Assembly: GCA_048213135.1 (NCBI GenBank)
Contig: PS015119.1
Span: 120,625-156,102 of the forward strand
DNA from: Reclinomonas americana ATCC 50394
Taxonomy: Eukaryota > Jakobida > Jakobea > Jakobida
DNA: 35,478 nt
Direction: 5' to 3'
Positions 10,401 to 20,468 of this stretch are shown here, piece by piece. Each line of letters begins with the position of its first letter. Within the stretch, counting starts at the first letter, position 1. Both the position numbers and the translations under genes were made by a program. Below the pieces are notes generated by a model. The model was not told the origin of the DNA. It worked only from the letters and a program-made list of their open reading frames with translations, and ran no database searches.

Positions 10401-11615
10401 TGCAGGCTGCGCAGGTGTCGGTGTCGACGGCGGAGCAACAGCCGGTGTTTGGGTCGCAGGCACAGCAGGCTGCACAGGTGTCGGCGTCGACGGCGGAGCA
10501 ACAGCCGGTGTTTGGGTCGCAGGCACTGCAGGAGGAGCTGGGGACACCGCTGGTGTCGACGGCAGAGGTAAGGGAGCCGGTGTCGGCGTGGAGGGAACCT
10601 CCGGCTGCGCTGCTGTTGCTGGTGTTGGGGTCGCAGGCACAGCAGGCTGCGCAGGTGTCGACGGCGACGACAGAGCACCGGCCGGTGATTGGGTCGCAGG
10701 CACCGCAGGTTGCGTTGTCGACGGCGGAGCGACAGCAGGCGCTGGATTAACAGGCACCGCAGGCGCCACCGGTGTCGTTGCATTCAAAGGTGCGACCGTC
10801 GCCTCCGGCTGCACCGGCGACGGCACAACGGTCGATGCTGGAGTTGCCGGCGCCTCTGGCTGCACCGGTGGCAACGGCGGTGGAGCGCCAGAGGTCGGCG
10901 TCGCCACAATCTCAGAATGCGCGGGGGTCGTTGTCACGGCCACCGCCACCGTCACATCAGGCGTCGACGCCGGCGCAGTTGCCGCCACAGATGGAGCCGG
11001 TGCCGGCACAGAAGGCATCCCAGCCGCCTCTGCTGACGCCGGCTTCACTCCAGCGTCACTTGCCGCAGGTGACTGCCGCCCAATACACGCACATCAACAC
11101 GCTCTTCCACACAAACAACAGCAACACGACCGCCACACACACACACACACGCACGCACCTTGTGTCCCGCATCACCCGGCACCACCTCCACCTCACTCAA
11201 CCACTCTTGCGCCACCGCATCATCGTCATCATCATCGTCATCATCATCATTACCACCCTCGCCATCCGCCACCACTCTCCGCTGCTGATACCGCGTAGCA
11301 TCCAACTCCTGCGCCAACCTCTCCAGCATGGCATCCACCGAATCCTCCGCCACTACCCCGCACGTGTCAAAACACAACCAGCGTGTGAGAAGAATTACTC
11401 GACAAAAAGCACTCACCACTGCTCGTCGTTGCCGTCCGTCTCCTCCTCGCCGCCGCTGCCACAGTTGCCGCTCTTCTTTGACGCACACCACGTTGTTGCT
11501 CTTGCTCACTACTACTCGGCGACATGGCCGCCACCACAACAACAACAGCACAAAGCATCACCACGCACAACACCACCACGCGTGTGTGCGGTGATAATGA
11601 CACTCGCATCCTCAT
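7451..11615 (-). CDS. Type-I membrane protein with Pro/Thr/Ala-rich ectodomain and GCC2/GCC3-like Cys-rich modules
   Basis: Exons: 11417-11615, 11159-11352, 9696-11072, 9593-9656, 9428-9534, 9265-9366, 9145-9198, 8974-9075, 8861-8911, 8689-8790, 8571-8621, 8265-8496, 8104-8180 and 7451-8014. The start gives a signal peptide (MRMRVSLSPHTRVVVLCVVM, then more hydrophobic residues). Next come an acidic segment with a ten-Asp run, then about 400 residues of P/T/A/V repeats likely to be O-glycosylated, then modules of the type GxFAxxxGxxxCxxCxPG, the signature of ephrin-receptor-like GCC2/GCC3 repeats (PF07699). One transmembrane segment follows (AFAIVMIVGCLGFIGLVTVV), then basic YRRR and a cytoplasmic tail. 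Size is about 1,090 aa. The tail exon is open throughout but could contain two small in-frame introns (about 7640-7683 and 7580-7645). A cell-surface or adhesion-like role is inference. The topology is clear; the ligand is unknown. Confidence 0.85.
10221..10740. repeat. Hierarchical coding tandem repeat (63-nt units inside a 303-nt duplication)
   Basis: Within the P/T/A-rich exon of gene 3, the word AGCAACAGCC recurs at 10371, 10434 and 10497, a strict 63-nt (21-codon) period. A longer block starting CACTGCAGGAGGAGCTGGGG at 10221 recurs at 10524, a spacing of 303 nt (101 codons). Both periods keep the reading frame. Confidence 0.85.
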
Positions 11616-11790
11616 CACAAACGAGAGAGAGAGAGAGATCACGGCCGCGCAAAACGCGTGGAAAAAGTGTTATGAGCGCGCGTTGGACAATGTCAAGCTC
11701 CAATATGCGCGAGCGACGTCTGTCCATTGCCGCGCTTTCTTGCGTGGATCCACTTTGATCAAAGTGTCGCAGTGCGCGCGAGTTGCCGGC
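11616..11790. promoter_or_regulatory. Divergent intergenic region, genes 3 and 4
   Basis: Only 175 nt separate the ATG of the GCC2-domain gene (minus, 11615) from the chosen ATG of the protease gene (plus, 11791). Both promoters and 5' UTRs must lie here or overlap coding sequence. It contains a GA run near 11622-11638. I see no recognisable core promoter element. Confidence 0.5.
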
Positions 11791-12038
11791 ATGGATCGTG
11801 GATACTCTTTGTCACCACATGTGCCTCCACCGCCGCCGCCGCCGCCCGTTTCGCAAGTGAGATCTGGGTCTGCGCTGATGGGACGACGGGCACCGCCACC
11901 TCTCGCTCCCATTCGAGCGCCTCAGCGTGTGGGCAGTCGCGAGGGTGATGGTGGTGAGGAGGATGAGGACGAGGAGAATCGGCTGGTGGGTGGTGGAGGG
12001 AGGAAGACGGATCCGCTGGATCGGATTGCGCTACAGAG

Positions 12039-12077
<39 letters not shown>

Positions 12078-13642
12078 AGAGTGAGAGAGCGTGTGTGTGT
12101 GTGAGCGTGTGTGTGTGTGTGAGTNNNNNNNNNNNNNNNNNNNNNNNNNNNNNAAAAACGATCCTTGCACGCAGTTGACAGCGCCACGTTGCAGGTGCAA
12201 GGTTCCGGTGCCGGCCACCAAGAAACTGTCCATCTTTCGTACCTCCCCACTGCTGGTCATCCACTTTAAGCGATTTGCGTTTGGCGGCTACGCTGGCAAG
12301 GTCGGCCATCCGGTGTCGTACCCGCAGTTCATGAATCTGAAACCGTTCACGGTGTTCCAGGTGAGCAATGCGCGCTCCTCTGCACCTTGCATGCATCCGC
12401 TTGACTGAGACCAACAATTGCACGCAGGACGAGTCCAAGTACGAGCTGTATGCCGTGCTTGTCCATCTTGGGTCGTCGGTGCATTACGGTCATTACTACG
12501 CCGTCGTTCGCACCAGCAACGGCTGGTACCGCACCGACGACGATGAGGTACTGATTGCTTGAGTGCTCATACTCATGTCACGTATGCGTGCTCTCATCAC
12601 CGCACGCAGGTCATGGCGGAGCGGCCCGATGATGCTCTGCAGGAGAAGGCCTACATGCTGTTCTATCGCCGATTATCCGCCGGACCACCACGTGATCGAG
12701 TGTCACCACTGCCTGCATCCTCGAGTCACGCACCCAATCACTATCCTCCACCACCGCCCGGGTGGACTGCGGTCTCTTGTTGCGTGGCGTGCAGTTATCT
12801 TGGTGCAATCAGTCGACAGCATCACCGACTCCCTCGCTTGTTGCAGCCACGAACGGATCGTCTTCCACCGCCACCACCACCACCACCACGACAACAACAA
12901 CAGCAGCAGCCGCCGCATCGACAGCAAAAACGGTTAGCGGACCAAGAACAACAAATGGCCATGCGAAACTTCCTCCTCCACCTCCACCACCACCACCTCC
13001 ACCGCCGCCACCACCACCACTGCCGGAACCACCTGAATCATCAAGTGCGAGGGGCGATGATGTTGAGATGGGGACGCGAGAGGCTGCTGTTCTGGGTCTC
13101 CGATTGCTGCACAATCCACGGTTTACGGATACGTGCGTGCTGAGGGGAAGCCAACGATGTCAAAGTCATGCATCTGGGCGCTGACTGAATAGTGTGCACA
13201 GACTGAAAGAGCGGTTCCGGTCGCACATTGAAGGCGACCACGAGTTCACAGAGTCGGTGGAGACACTCCTGCGTGGTACGTGTGACGCGCTGCCGTGAGC
13301 ACTCGCAGCGCCGTCTCTCTTTAACACGTTATGGTGGTGGCGTCGCAGAGCGCAATGCGGGCGGTTCGTTCAAGGCTGGCGACGAAGAAATGCTGGTCGC
13401 AGGAGCCCGAAAAGAGCTCAATGGTGAGTGTGTTTGCACTGTGGTTTAGTGCATGCATGGTCAGTCTCCTCATCCAGCACGCAGCCTTGATTCCGCCCAA
13501 ATCGAAAAAGTTTGCTGTCGACATGTTTCGAGAGGTCTGTTTCACTGTCACCCGCCCCTCCCAACCCACTCGTCGCACTCACCAACTTGGTCTGCAGTTT
13601 TGTTTGCACATAATGAGAGACTCGGCCGAAGACAATGAATGA
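11791..13642 (+). CDS. Ubiquitin-specific protease (USP/UCH family), catalytic-Cys half not visible
   Basis: Exons: 11791-12038, 12195-12360, 12428-12547, a Pro-rich part from 12610 to 13132 with one uncertain intron near 12770-12830, 13202-13275, 13349-13423, 13485-13534 and 13598-13642. The second and third exons carry the C-terminal half of a USP fold: FRTSPLLVIHFKRF, then YELYAVLVHL, then the histidine box HYGHYYAVVR, then WYRTDDDEV and AYMLFYRR. These enzymes remove ubiquitin from proteins. The Cys box (GLxNxGNTCY type) and the first about 200 residues of the fold are missing; exon 1 is instead Pro-rich and acidic. A 29-N gap at 12125-12153 lies in the first intron, so exons were probably lost in assembly; both flanking ends are phase 2, so the visible exons also join directly. 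The tail is proline-rich with a charged C-terminus. Confidence 0.85.
12041..12153. other. (GA)n/(GT)n microsatellite and 29-nt assembly gap
   Basis: A GA run from 12041 grades into a GT run up to 12124, followed by 29 N (12125-12153). It lies in intron 1 of the protease gene and is the likely site of a collapsed or missing segment. Confidence 0.9.
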
Positions 13643-13669
13643 ATGTATACAACGCCCTTTTACATGTCA

Positions 13670-15271
13670 TCAGTCGACCACCTTGGGGGCGCCAGGGAAG
13701 AACACATTGACAGTACGCTGGTACTGACGGAAGTTGTCGCCGCGTGATGCCAGCGACAGTCGCTCTGTGAGGGGAATGCCCGTGACGTACCACAAGAGGA
13801 AAAGCATCACCGTCGGGGCGGCGAACGGCACCAGCGACACCGCACCTGCCGAGCGCTCACGTCAGTCACACGCAGGAGGGGACAAGAGGGGGAAGAGAAG
13901 GGGCGCAACTTACGCCGCCATCCCTGGCGACAGTGACGGCGAATGCCATCAGTGCGAACCCGCACCACGTGATCCACTCGAAAAACATGTTCGGATGCCG
14001 ACTGTAGGCCCACAGCCCAATGTTGCACGTCGTGCCTGCGACGACGACCAGGCCGTTGAGCATGGAGAGAGAAAGACACAGGCACATGACACCGCAACAA
14101 CACACCTCGGTTGTGCGACAGCCCGATGTACGCCGCCAGTGTCATGTCGGCGGTGGTCTCGCCAATGACGCCGAGAACGGCAGCACCTACACCCGCCACA
14201 AACACGAGCCACGAGAGCAGCCCCATGGCACCAAAGGAGGTCACTGACGACGTGTGGATCTGCATAACGAGGCCACATGAATGCCGCACTCAGTGATGCA
14301 AGACAGCACATGCTCACGCACCACCAGTGCCGGCACAATGAGCACGAAAATGTTGAGTGCTCCCTGGCAGCGACGCACCGCGAAAGTGAGCAAGACGACT
14401 GTGCCAACACACGCACCGACGCACCTGTATGGCGTAGAAGCCTCCCATGACCAGCGCCAGACGCACAGGCGAGTACACGCCCTCGGCAGTGGAGCCCCAT
14501 TCACGACGCAAATGCGCATACCTATCCTTCACGAGTCAGCATCGCTGCACACACCAGCAGCAGCAGCAGTATCAGCAGCGCCTCACCTCTTCTCCTCCGG
14601 CAGCAACACCACTCGACCGTGCCGCACAGCGACCACCGAGCGCGTTACAATGTACAACGTCAGTCGCAGTCCCCACACGCTGAGGCACACGAGAAACGCA
14701 AACTGCGGCGACGACAACGCCGACGATACCGTCGGCGTGTAGTCTGCACACCCAACAGTGGAGGTATGAGACGCAACACGCCATGCACAGTGCCTTTTCT
14801 CTCTGCCAACGCACGTGACGATCCATCAGCAGTCTCACTGGCCGACACGGCGCTGCCTCGCGAGAAGAGGATCGCATTCATGCCGACGAGACCCGACGCC
14901 CACGCGACATCCAACAGTCCATGATTGCGCAGCGCAGTGGCCATCACAAATGCACCACCAAGCAACGCCATCTGATACCACGCCGCAGCCGACATGGCCG
15001 CAGGAGCACGCGAGTGTGCCTGCAACAGAGAGGAGGCTGTAATGCAGACATCATCAGTGCACACGGCCGCTGCGCGCGATGACATAGAGAGAGAGAGAGA
15101 GTGTGTGTAACGAAAGAGCACTCCAGCCAAGGCGCACACGCACAGCAAGCAGGCGACAATGGTGAGGAGAGAGAGCGGAGTGCGCGCGCGTCGCAGCAAC
15201 GCGTTCTGTCGCTTGTTGTTGCTGTTGTTGGTGTTGGCAGAGTTGTCTGCGCCCTGTGCTTGGTTGATCAT
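13670..15271 (-). CDS. DUF1295 / steroid 5-alpha-reductase-like membrane protein (about 396 aa)
   Basis: Exons: 14839-15271 (may hold an in-frame 45-nt intron near 15020-15064), 14587-14743, 14425-14521, 14322-14363, 14106-14259, 13914-14035 and 13670-13855; phases agree. Several hydrophobic segments indicate a multi-pass membrane protein. The signature is in exon 13914-14035: GLWAYSRHPNMFFEWITW, matching the DUF1295 pattern GLWxYSRHPNYFGE, and the C-terminus TGIPLTERL...FRQYQRTVNVFFP also fits. EEKRYAHLRREWG is the usual basic loop before it. Relatives are related to 3-oxo-5-alpha-steroid dehydrogenases and isoprenylcysteine methyltransferases; the substrate here is unknown. Its stop codon lies 27 nt from that of the convergent protease gene. 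Confidence 0.87.
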
Positions 15272-15403
15272 GGCGACGGGTGGGATGCTCTCTGTGGTGA
15301 CTTTCAGTGATGCTGCCTGCAAGGTGCTGCCCACTCCCGAGATCATACAGAGAAGAGAAGAGCGCGCGAAAACGCGGAAAATTAATCCGTACAACGAGGA
15401 GAG
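15272..15403. promoter_or_regulatory. Divergent intergenic region, genes 5 and 6
   Basis: The 132 nt between the ATG codons of the DUF1295 gene (minus) and the P450 gene (plus) must contain both promoters. No clear TATA or initiator motif stands out. Confidence 0.5.
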
Positions 15404-17322
15404 ATGGGTTTCGTGTTGGCGTATGTTGTGCCACTGCTGCTTGCGGTGCTCCTCACACAGCTGGTGATCATGGTGAGTGTGTGTGTGTGAGAGAGAGTGA
15501 CACACGTCAGCATGCACTCATCTCTGTCGATGCAGCTTGTGCGCTATCGTCTTTTGGTGTCGCGTCTGTCGCCCAAGTTCCCCTCGGCCGGCGACTACAA
15601 GCCTGTGTTTGGTCATGCGCTCAACTTTGGAGGCGCCTATCACTCGTGGATTCAGTTGCGCGCATGCTCTTCTGTCACCTCTCTCGCTCGCTCACTCACT
15701 CACTCACTCGGTGTTGTGTTGCGCAGGAAGCAGCATCAGGAGTTGGGGCCAGTGGTCTTCATTCGCGCGCTGCACATTCCAATACTCTCCATCGCGGTTC
15801 GTTCTTCCTTTCTTCTCTTTGTTGCTCTCTCTGCAGCTCACCTTCCCTTCCTGCATGCAACAGGATCCCGACATTATCAAGCACATTCTGCAGCACCACA
15901 ACTCGTACACACAGCCGCCCACATGGGGACCGACGGAGGAGCTCTGCAGTCATGGCCTCTTGTTCACCTATGGCAGCGAGTGGCACCGATCGCGGTGAGT
16001 GAAGGATGCCAAGCTGCGCCGAGGAGTTGCGGCCTTACTCCTCTCTCTCTCTCTGTCTCTCTCTCTCTCTCTCTCTCNNNNNNNNNNNNNNNNNNNNACG
16101 TGCGCGCATGCCGAGAACAGAAAAAAACTGGCTGCGCCGCTGACTCGTGACCGTGCTCTTTGGCTTGCAGACCGTGCGCCACATTCGTTGCGTATACGTG
16201 CCGACGATGCATTTCCCTCCCTCACTGATAAGATCACTGACATGCTGTGCTTCTCGTGTGTGCATAGTGGATGACCTCATTGCAGAGCGCCAGGAAGAAA
16301 CCCAGCAGCAGCGCGTCGCGCGTGGTTCGTTGTCGATAGATTGAGTGGATCTGTGTCACTCCTGTGCTCACACCGCGCACGGAGCAGGCTCCACCGACTT
16401 CCTGGACTTGATTTTCGAGGCCAACCGTGCCGTGTCGGATACGGACTCGCTGAGCATGGAGGAGATTCGCGACCAGTGTGCTCTTTTTGTGGCCGCCGGG
16501 CAGGATACCACGTCGGCGGCTCTATGCTTTGCGTTGTACAACGCCTCGGCTCACCCCGACATCGCCACGGAGGTGTGTGCGCCGCCGCCACCGCTGATAT
16601 TGCCATTTGTGCTGAAAACAAGGAGTTTCTGTTGTCTGGCAGGTGCAACGGGAAATCGACCAGGTGATGGCCAAGTGTGGCGGCCACCTCACATTTGACG
16701 CGCTGGATGAGATGCCGTTGCTGGAGGCGTTCTTGAACGAGAAGTCGCGTCGCAGTGTGCACTCACCGTACGCCACCTATAGATCTTACACTGTATCACC
16801 TCGCCTGTTTCAGTCTGCGTTTGTTCCCGCCGGCGTTCATCACGGTGCGCTCGCCAGTGGAGGCTGTCGAGCTGCCGATGCCGGGCAATGCGCCGGGGAA
16901 GCTGAAGGTGCCGGCAAAGTTGCAGCTGGTGCTCAATCACATCAGCATCATGCACAGCACGGAAAAGTGGGGCGCCGACGCCGCCGAGTTCCGACCCAGT
17001 CGCTGGCTGCACGCCGAGGAGAACGCCTCGCTGCGCAACCGCTACGTATTCACGCCCTTCAGCGCCGGCCCGCGTGTCTGCATCGGTGCCAGGTACGCTC
17101 TCTCCGGTTTTGCATTATTCGTGGGTGATGCAGAAGGGGGAGCGTGTGCAAAACCGACCAGTTCCGCTGTGCAGATTGTCGATGATGGAGCAAAAGATGC
17201 TGATGGCGGAGCTCCTTCACCGCTACACTCCCGTGTGCCACGACAAGCTGTCTCCAGTGCCGCGCTTCACCCTGCGCAACGAGGGTGGCATGCACGTGGC
17301 CTTTGAGAAGCGCCGCAAATAA
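15404..17322 (+). CDS. Cytochrome P450, central helices missing at a gap
   Basis: Exons: 15404-15472, 15536-15645, 15727-15796, 15864-15994, then after a gap 16268-16324, 16388-16572, 16643-16743, 16814-17092 and 17175-17322. The start gives a hydrophobic N-terminal anchor (MGFVLAYVVPLLLAVLLTQL), typical of an ER microsomal P450. WHRSR is the C-helix heme-propionate motif. The I-helix has AGQDTTS, ExxR is ENLR (formed across the splice at 16743/16814), and the heme loop is FSAGPRVCIGAR with the Cys ligand. These features suggest the CYP3/CYP4 side of the superfamily, but I cannot assign a family. About 110-120 residues (helices C to G) are not found between 15994 and 16268, where 20 N (16078-16097) sit in a CT repeat; the missing exons are probably there. 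Exon 16268-16324 is short and less certain. Confidence 0.93.
16041..16097. other. (CT)n microsatellite and 20-nt assembly gap
   Basis: A CT run fills 16041-16077 and is followed by 20 N (16078-16097). It lies within the P450 gene, at the place where core helices are absent. The round size suggests a gap of unknown true length. Confidence 0.9.
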
Positions 17323-17323
17323 A
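17318..17323 (+). terminator. AATAAA overlapping the P450 stop codon
   Basis: The last codon and stop of the P450 gene read AAA-TAA followed by AAAA, so a canonical AATAAA polyadenylation hexamer includes the TAA stop codon itself. If functional, cleavage would occur about 10-30 nt downstream, before the next gene starts at 17429. Confidence 0.5.
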
Positions 17324-17428
17324 AATATGGAAACGCCAACGGTCGTGCCACCACTCGCCAAATTTGGAGTAGTTCATTTGTGTTTTTTATATTGAGCAAA
17401 GAGAGCACGCAGCGGGTGCAACGTCAGG

Positions 17429-18964
17429 ATGTCTCGCCGACCAGCGGCAGTGCTCGCTGGTACGTGTGTGTGCCTGTGTGCGTGTGCTTTGTTATCGGTC
17501 ATGAATACATGAGGTGATTGCTTGGCGCATATCTTACACGTTTTGTGTGCGTGACGGCAGGCACCACCACCAATCGATACGACAACGTGTTCGATGATGA
17601 CGACGATGATGATGANNNNNNNNNNNNNNNNNNNNNNNNNNNNNNNNNNNNNNNNNNNNNNNNNNNNNNNNNNNNNNNNNNNNNNNNNNNNNNNNNNNNN
17701 NNNNNNNNNNNNNNNNNNNNNNNNNNNNNNNNNNNNNNNNNNNNNNNNNNNNNNNNNNNNNNNNNNNNNNNNNNNNNNNNNNNNNNNNNNNNNNNNNNNN
17801 NNNNNNNNNNNNNNNNNNNNNNNNNNNNNNNNNNNNNNNNNNNNNNNNNNNNNNNNNNNNNNNNNNNNNNNNNNNNNNNNNNNNNNNNNNNNNNNNNNNN
17901 NNNNNNNNNNNNNNNNNNNNNNNNNNNNNNNNNNNNNNNNNNNNNNNNNNNNNNNNNNNNNNNNNNNNNNNNNNNNNNNNNNNNNNNNNNNNNNNNNNNN
18001 NNNNNNNNNNNNNNNNNNNNNNNNNNNNNNNNNNNNNNNNNNNNNNNNNNNNNNNNNNNNNNNNNNNNNNNNTGATGGAGACGACGAGACAACGAGCACA
18101 GTGAGTGAGGAGGACGGGCTCCAGCCGTGTGGATCACCGGCTGCATCACCGTTGAATCTCGCGAAGAAATCTGCGCACCACCACGAGTACAACAGCCGAC
18201 GCGTGAACGTACCCGGAGGCCACGGATCATCGACAGTGCTGCTCGCCGGAAGTCTGCGGCTGTTGCCGACCGAGTGGCAGCAGCAGCAGTCGAGACCACT
18301 GGCGCCGTATGCATCACGGACAACGCCGCGTGCAGATTCACCTCGTCCAGTGCACGTGGCGGCGAGAAACGCCATGCGACATTGGTCGCTGTCGGTGGAG
18401 ATGAATAGCAGGTTGCAGAGGGTACCGACGCCTCCGACACCCCCGCCACCTCCGGCCGCGCTCAGCATGCCGCGATTACCGGTGGCGTCGGCCTTGTGGC
18501 AGGCGGCGGAGCGGAATTCGAATGGCCACGGACTGTTGTCACCAGTGACAGGGAGCTGCATGTCGGGGCGAGCGGTGGCGTCGTTCCGATCGGGTCATTG
18601 GACTGAGGAGAGCATTGTGGACAGCTACGACGAGGGCGACGAGGAGGGCGAGGATCGGTACGACTTGGACGAGTCCGTGGACGATTTTGAAGACGACGAC
18701 GACGACGACGACGACGACGATGGGGGAAAGGAGTACGAGGAGAGACAGAGGAGAAGAGACGACAAGGGTGAGTAATGCTGTGCGTTGATTGGGAACAGTG
18801 TTTGGCGCTTGCTAACTCCACGACGGACAGCAGGGAGGAGAGAACGACCGTCGCACATGAATGTCGCCGACAGCGACTCGTCCGGATCGACAACGGGTGA
18901 GGGCGACATGTCACCCGCTCTATCGCCTCTGTCGCACACATCTTCGACGCCGTGGCGTTCGTGA
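17429..18964 (+). CDS. Acidic low-complexity protein, interrupted by a 457-nt gap
   Basis: Exon 1 is 17429-17459 (MSRRPAAVLA); exon 2 starts at 17561 and enters the gap (17616-18072) in an Asp-rich repeat. After the gap one frame is open to 18767, splices at a GTGAGT donor to 18834, and stops at 18962-18964. The visible protein is rich in Pro, Ser and Arg, has a short PPTPPPPP run, and then the acidic stretch YDEGDEEGEDRYDLDESVDD continuing into a run of about ten Asp. I recognise no domain. Whether the two sides of the gap are one gene is inference from strand, compactness and matching composition. It may be a disordered nuclear or regulatory protein, but nothing proves that. Confidence 0.5.
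17616..18072. other. 457-nt assembly gap
   Basis: A run of N begins inside a GAT/GAC trinucleotide repeat of the acidic protein gene. Missing coding sequence is likely. Confidence 0.95.
18690..18722. repeat. (GAC)n microsatellite encoding poly-aspartate
   Basis: About ten GAC codons in a row in the acidic protein gene give an Asp run, bordered by Glu/Asp-rich sequence. Confidence 0.9.
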
Positions 18965-19019
18965 TGAATCCACTGGGGAGTGTACCATTAGTTTTAATTG
19001 AAAGCACACACACATACAT

Positions 19020-20408
19020 TCACAACTCGCTCTCCTCCGCCTCGATAATAGCACGCAGCTGATCGGCAACCGAGGCTACAATCTCGGCCGGTGCATCCGA
19101 CACGAGTCGCACGCGCAGGTGCTCTCCATCGCCCGTGTCTTGCACGATTTGCAGCACCAGGCCGTGAGACTGCCAGCAAGTGAGTGAGCGATCGGTGAAC
19201 CGGCAACACAAGAGAACCCAGAAAGCACACCAGCATCGCCATGACGACCGCTGCTCCCACTGGGATGCCGATTGTTGATGGCACTCGGCACTGCCGCCGG
19301 ATCATGCTGCCAGAGCTGATCAACTGCGGAAGACAGCACGTGAGTACACACAGTTTTGCTCCCTTTCTCTCTCTCTCCCTCCCCCGCACCACCCACCGAT
19401 GCGGTATGATCCAGACCCTCCACATTGGCCGCCGCGATGCTGGTGACACCCACAAACGAGAACTGATCCAGTGCCGTCAAGTGGTGCGTCTCGGTGACGG
19501 TCAGTGGTCTCCTGCTGCCGGGACTGGTGAAGAGCACGCGGATGATCAAAGTGGACGGGAGCACCAGCGATCCGTCGCCTGCGCTCAGCCGCAGCTGCAA
19601 CCACAGCTGCACGGTTTCACCGGGATTGATGTTGCTCATCACGGTGCTTCGCACCTCTTGTCGTCCGAGCAAAGGGTCATCACTTGTCTCCACCACCAGC
19701 TCGACACCACGCTCAGCGGCCACTGTTCTCGTCGTGGTAGTAGTGGTGGTGGTGGCGGCCACTGCCGACGATGATGAACCACTGCTGCTTCCACCACGAG
19801 TGCGTTTCACCGCCGGCTCCTCCTCGTTGCCCGAATCACCAATCGTCATCTCGCCAATGCTCTCCAGCGCCCGCTTCCTCCGCACTTCATCCATGCGCAC
19901 CACCTGCCACCGCGGATCGCTAACCGACGCCGAGATCACCACAGGCGACGGGAGCGGCAAGCGACCTCGATTGCGCACGAGAACTCCCACGACAAAGTCG
20001 GCCACCGCGGGATTCTCCGCCAGCAGCCTGTCGCCCGCCACCTGAAACCCCGCTCTCGCCGCCTCCATTACACTCCTCCGCTGCACATCTACACACACAC
20101 GCACGCACGCACACACTCTGAGCAGGTGCGCGCGCAGATGATGACGACAACCACTGACCAATGATGACGCCGTGCACCAAATGATGCTCCATGAGTGCAT
20201 TCACTGTGCCCAGCAGCTCACTGGTGCGTGTCATACTGCTGCTCACAGCGCCCACAGACTCCGCCAGTGTCTGCTGCACGTTGCTCATGGAGCGCGTCAC
20301 CTCCGACAGCGCGTGCATCCAGCTGTGCGACACACGCACAGGTGTGAGTGACCGCGCAAAAGAGCAGCTGTGTGTGTGAGTGGCACACCTCTGATCGCCC
20401 TCAGCCAT
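19020..20408 (-). CDS. Unidentified protein, N-terminal helix region plus beta-rich core (372 aa)
   Basis: Exons: 20389-20408, 20159-20322, 19397-20088, 19231-19323 and 19020-19169; phases agree exactly and give 373 codons. The N-terminal 90 residues are helical and coiled-coil-like (WMHALSEVTRSMSNVQQTLA). The large exon contains short alternating hydrophobic patterns typical of beta strands (VQLWLQLRLSAGDGSLVLP), a basic KRTRGG that could be a nuclear signal, and Ser and Thr runs in an apparent linker. The C-terminal exon ends in an acidic helix (SVADQLRAIIEAEESEL). I do not recognise the family. It starts 60 nt from the divergent coiled-coil gene. Confidence 0.65.
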
Positions 20409-20468
20409 CGCTGTCTCGCGGGCGCACACTGTGGGAGTCCTGTCGTCGTCCCGTATCGAGCGTGTGCG
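20409..20468. promoter_or_regulatory. 60-nt divergent promoter region, genes 8 and 9
   Basis: Only 60 nt lie between the two start codons on opposite strands. If both ATG choices are right, the promoter and both 5' UTRs fit in this space or overlap coding sequence. Confidence 0.5.

Noticed and set aside
10371-10560. Regular 63-nt repeats that might suggest a CRISPR array
   Set aside because: The repeats are contiguous, keep the reading frame of a eukaryotic surface protein, and have no spacers.
10057-11298. A 413-codon Gly/Ala/Val-rich open frame on the plus strand
   Set aside because: It is the mirror reading of the Pro/Thr/Ala repeat exon of gene 3. The minus strand has a signal peptide, Cys-rich modules and consistent splicing; the plus frame has none.
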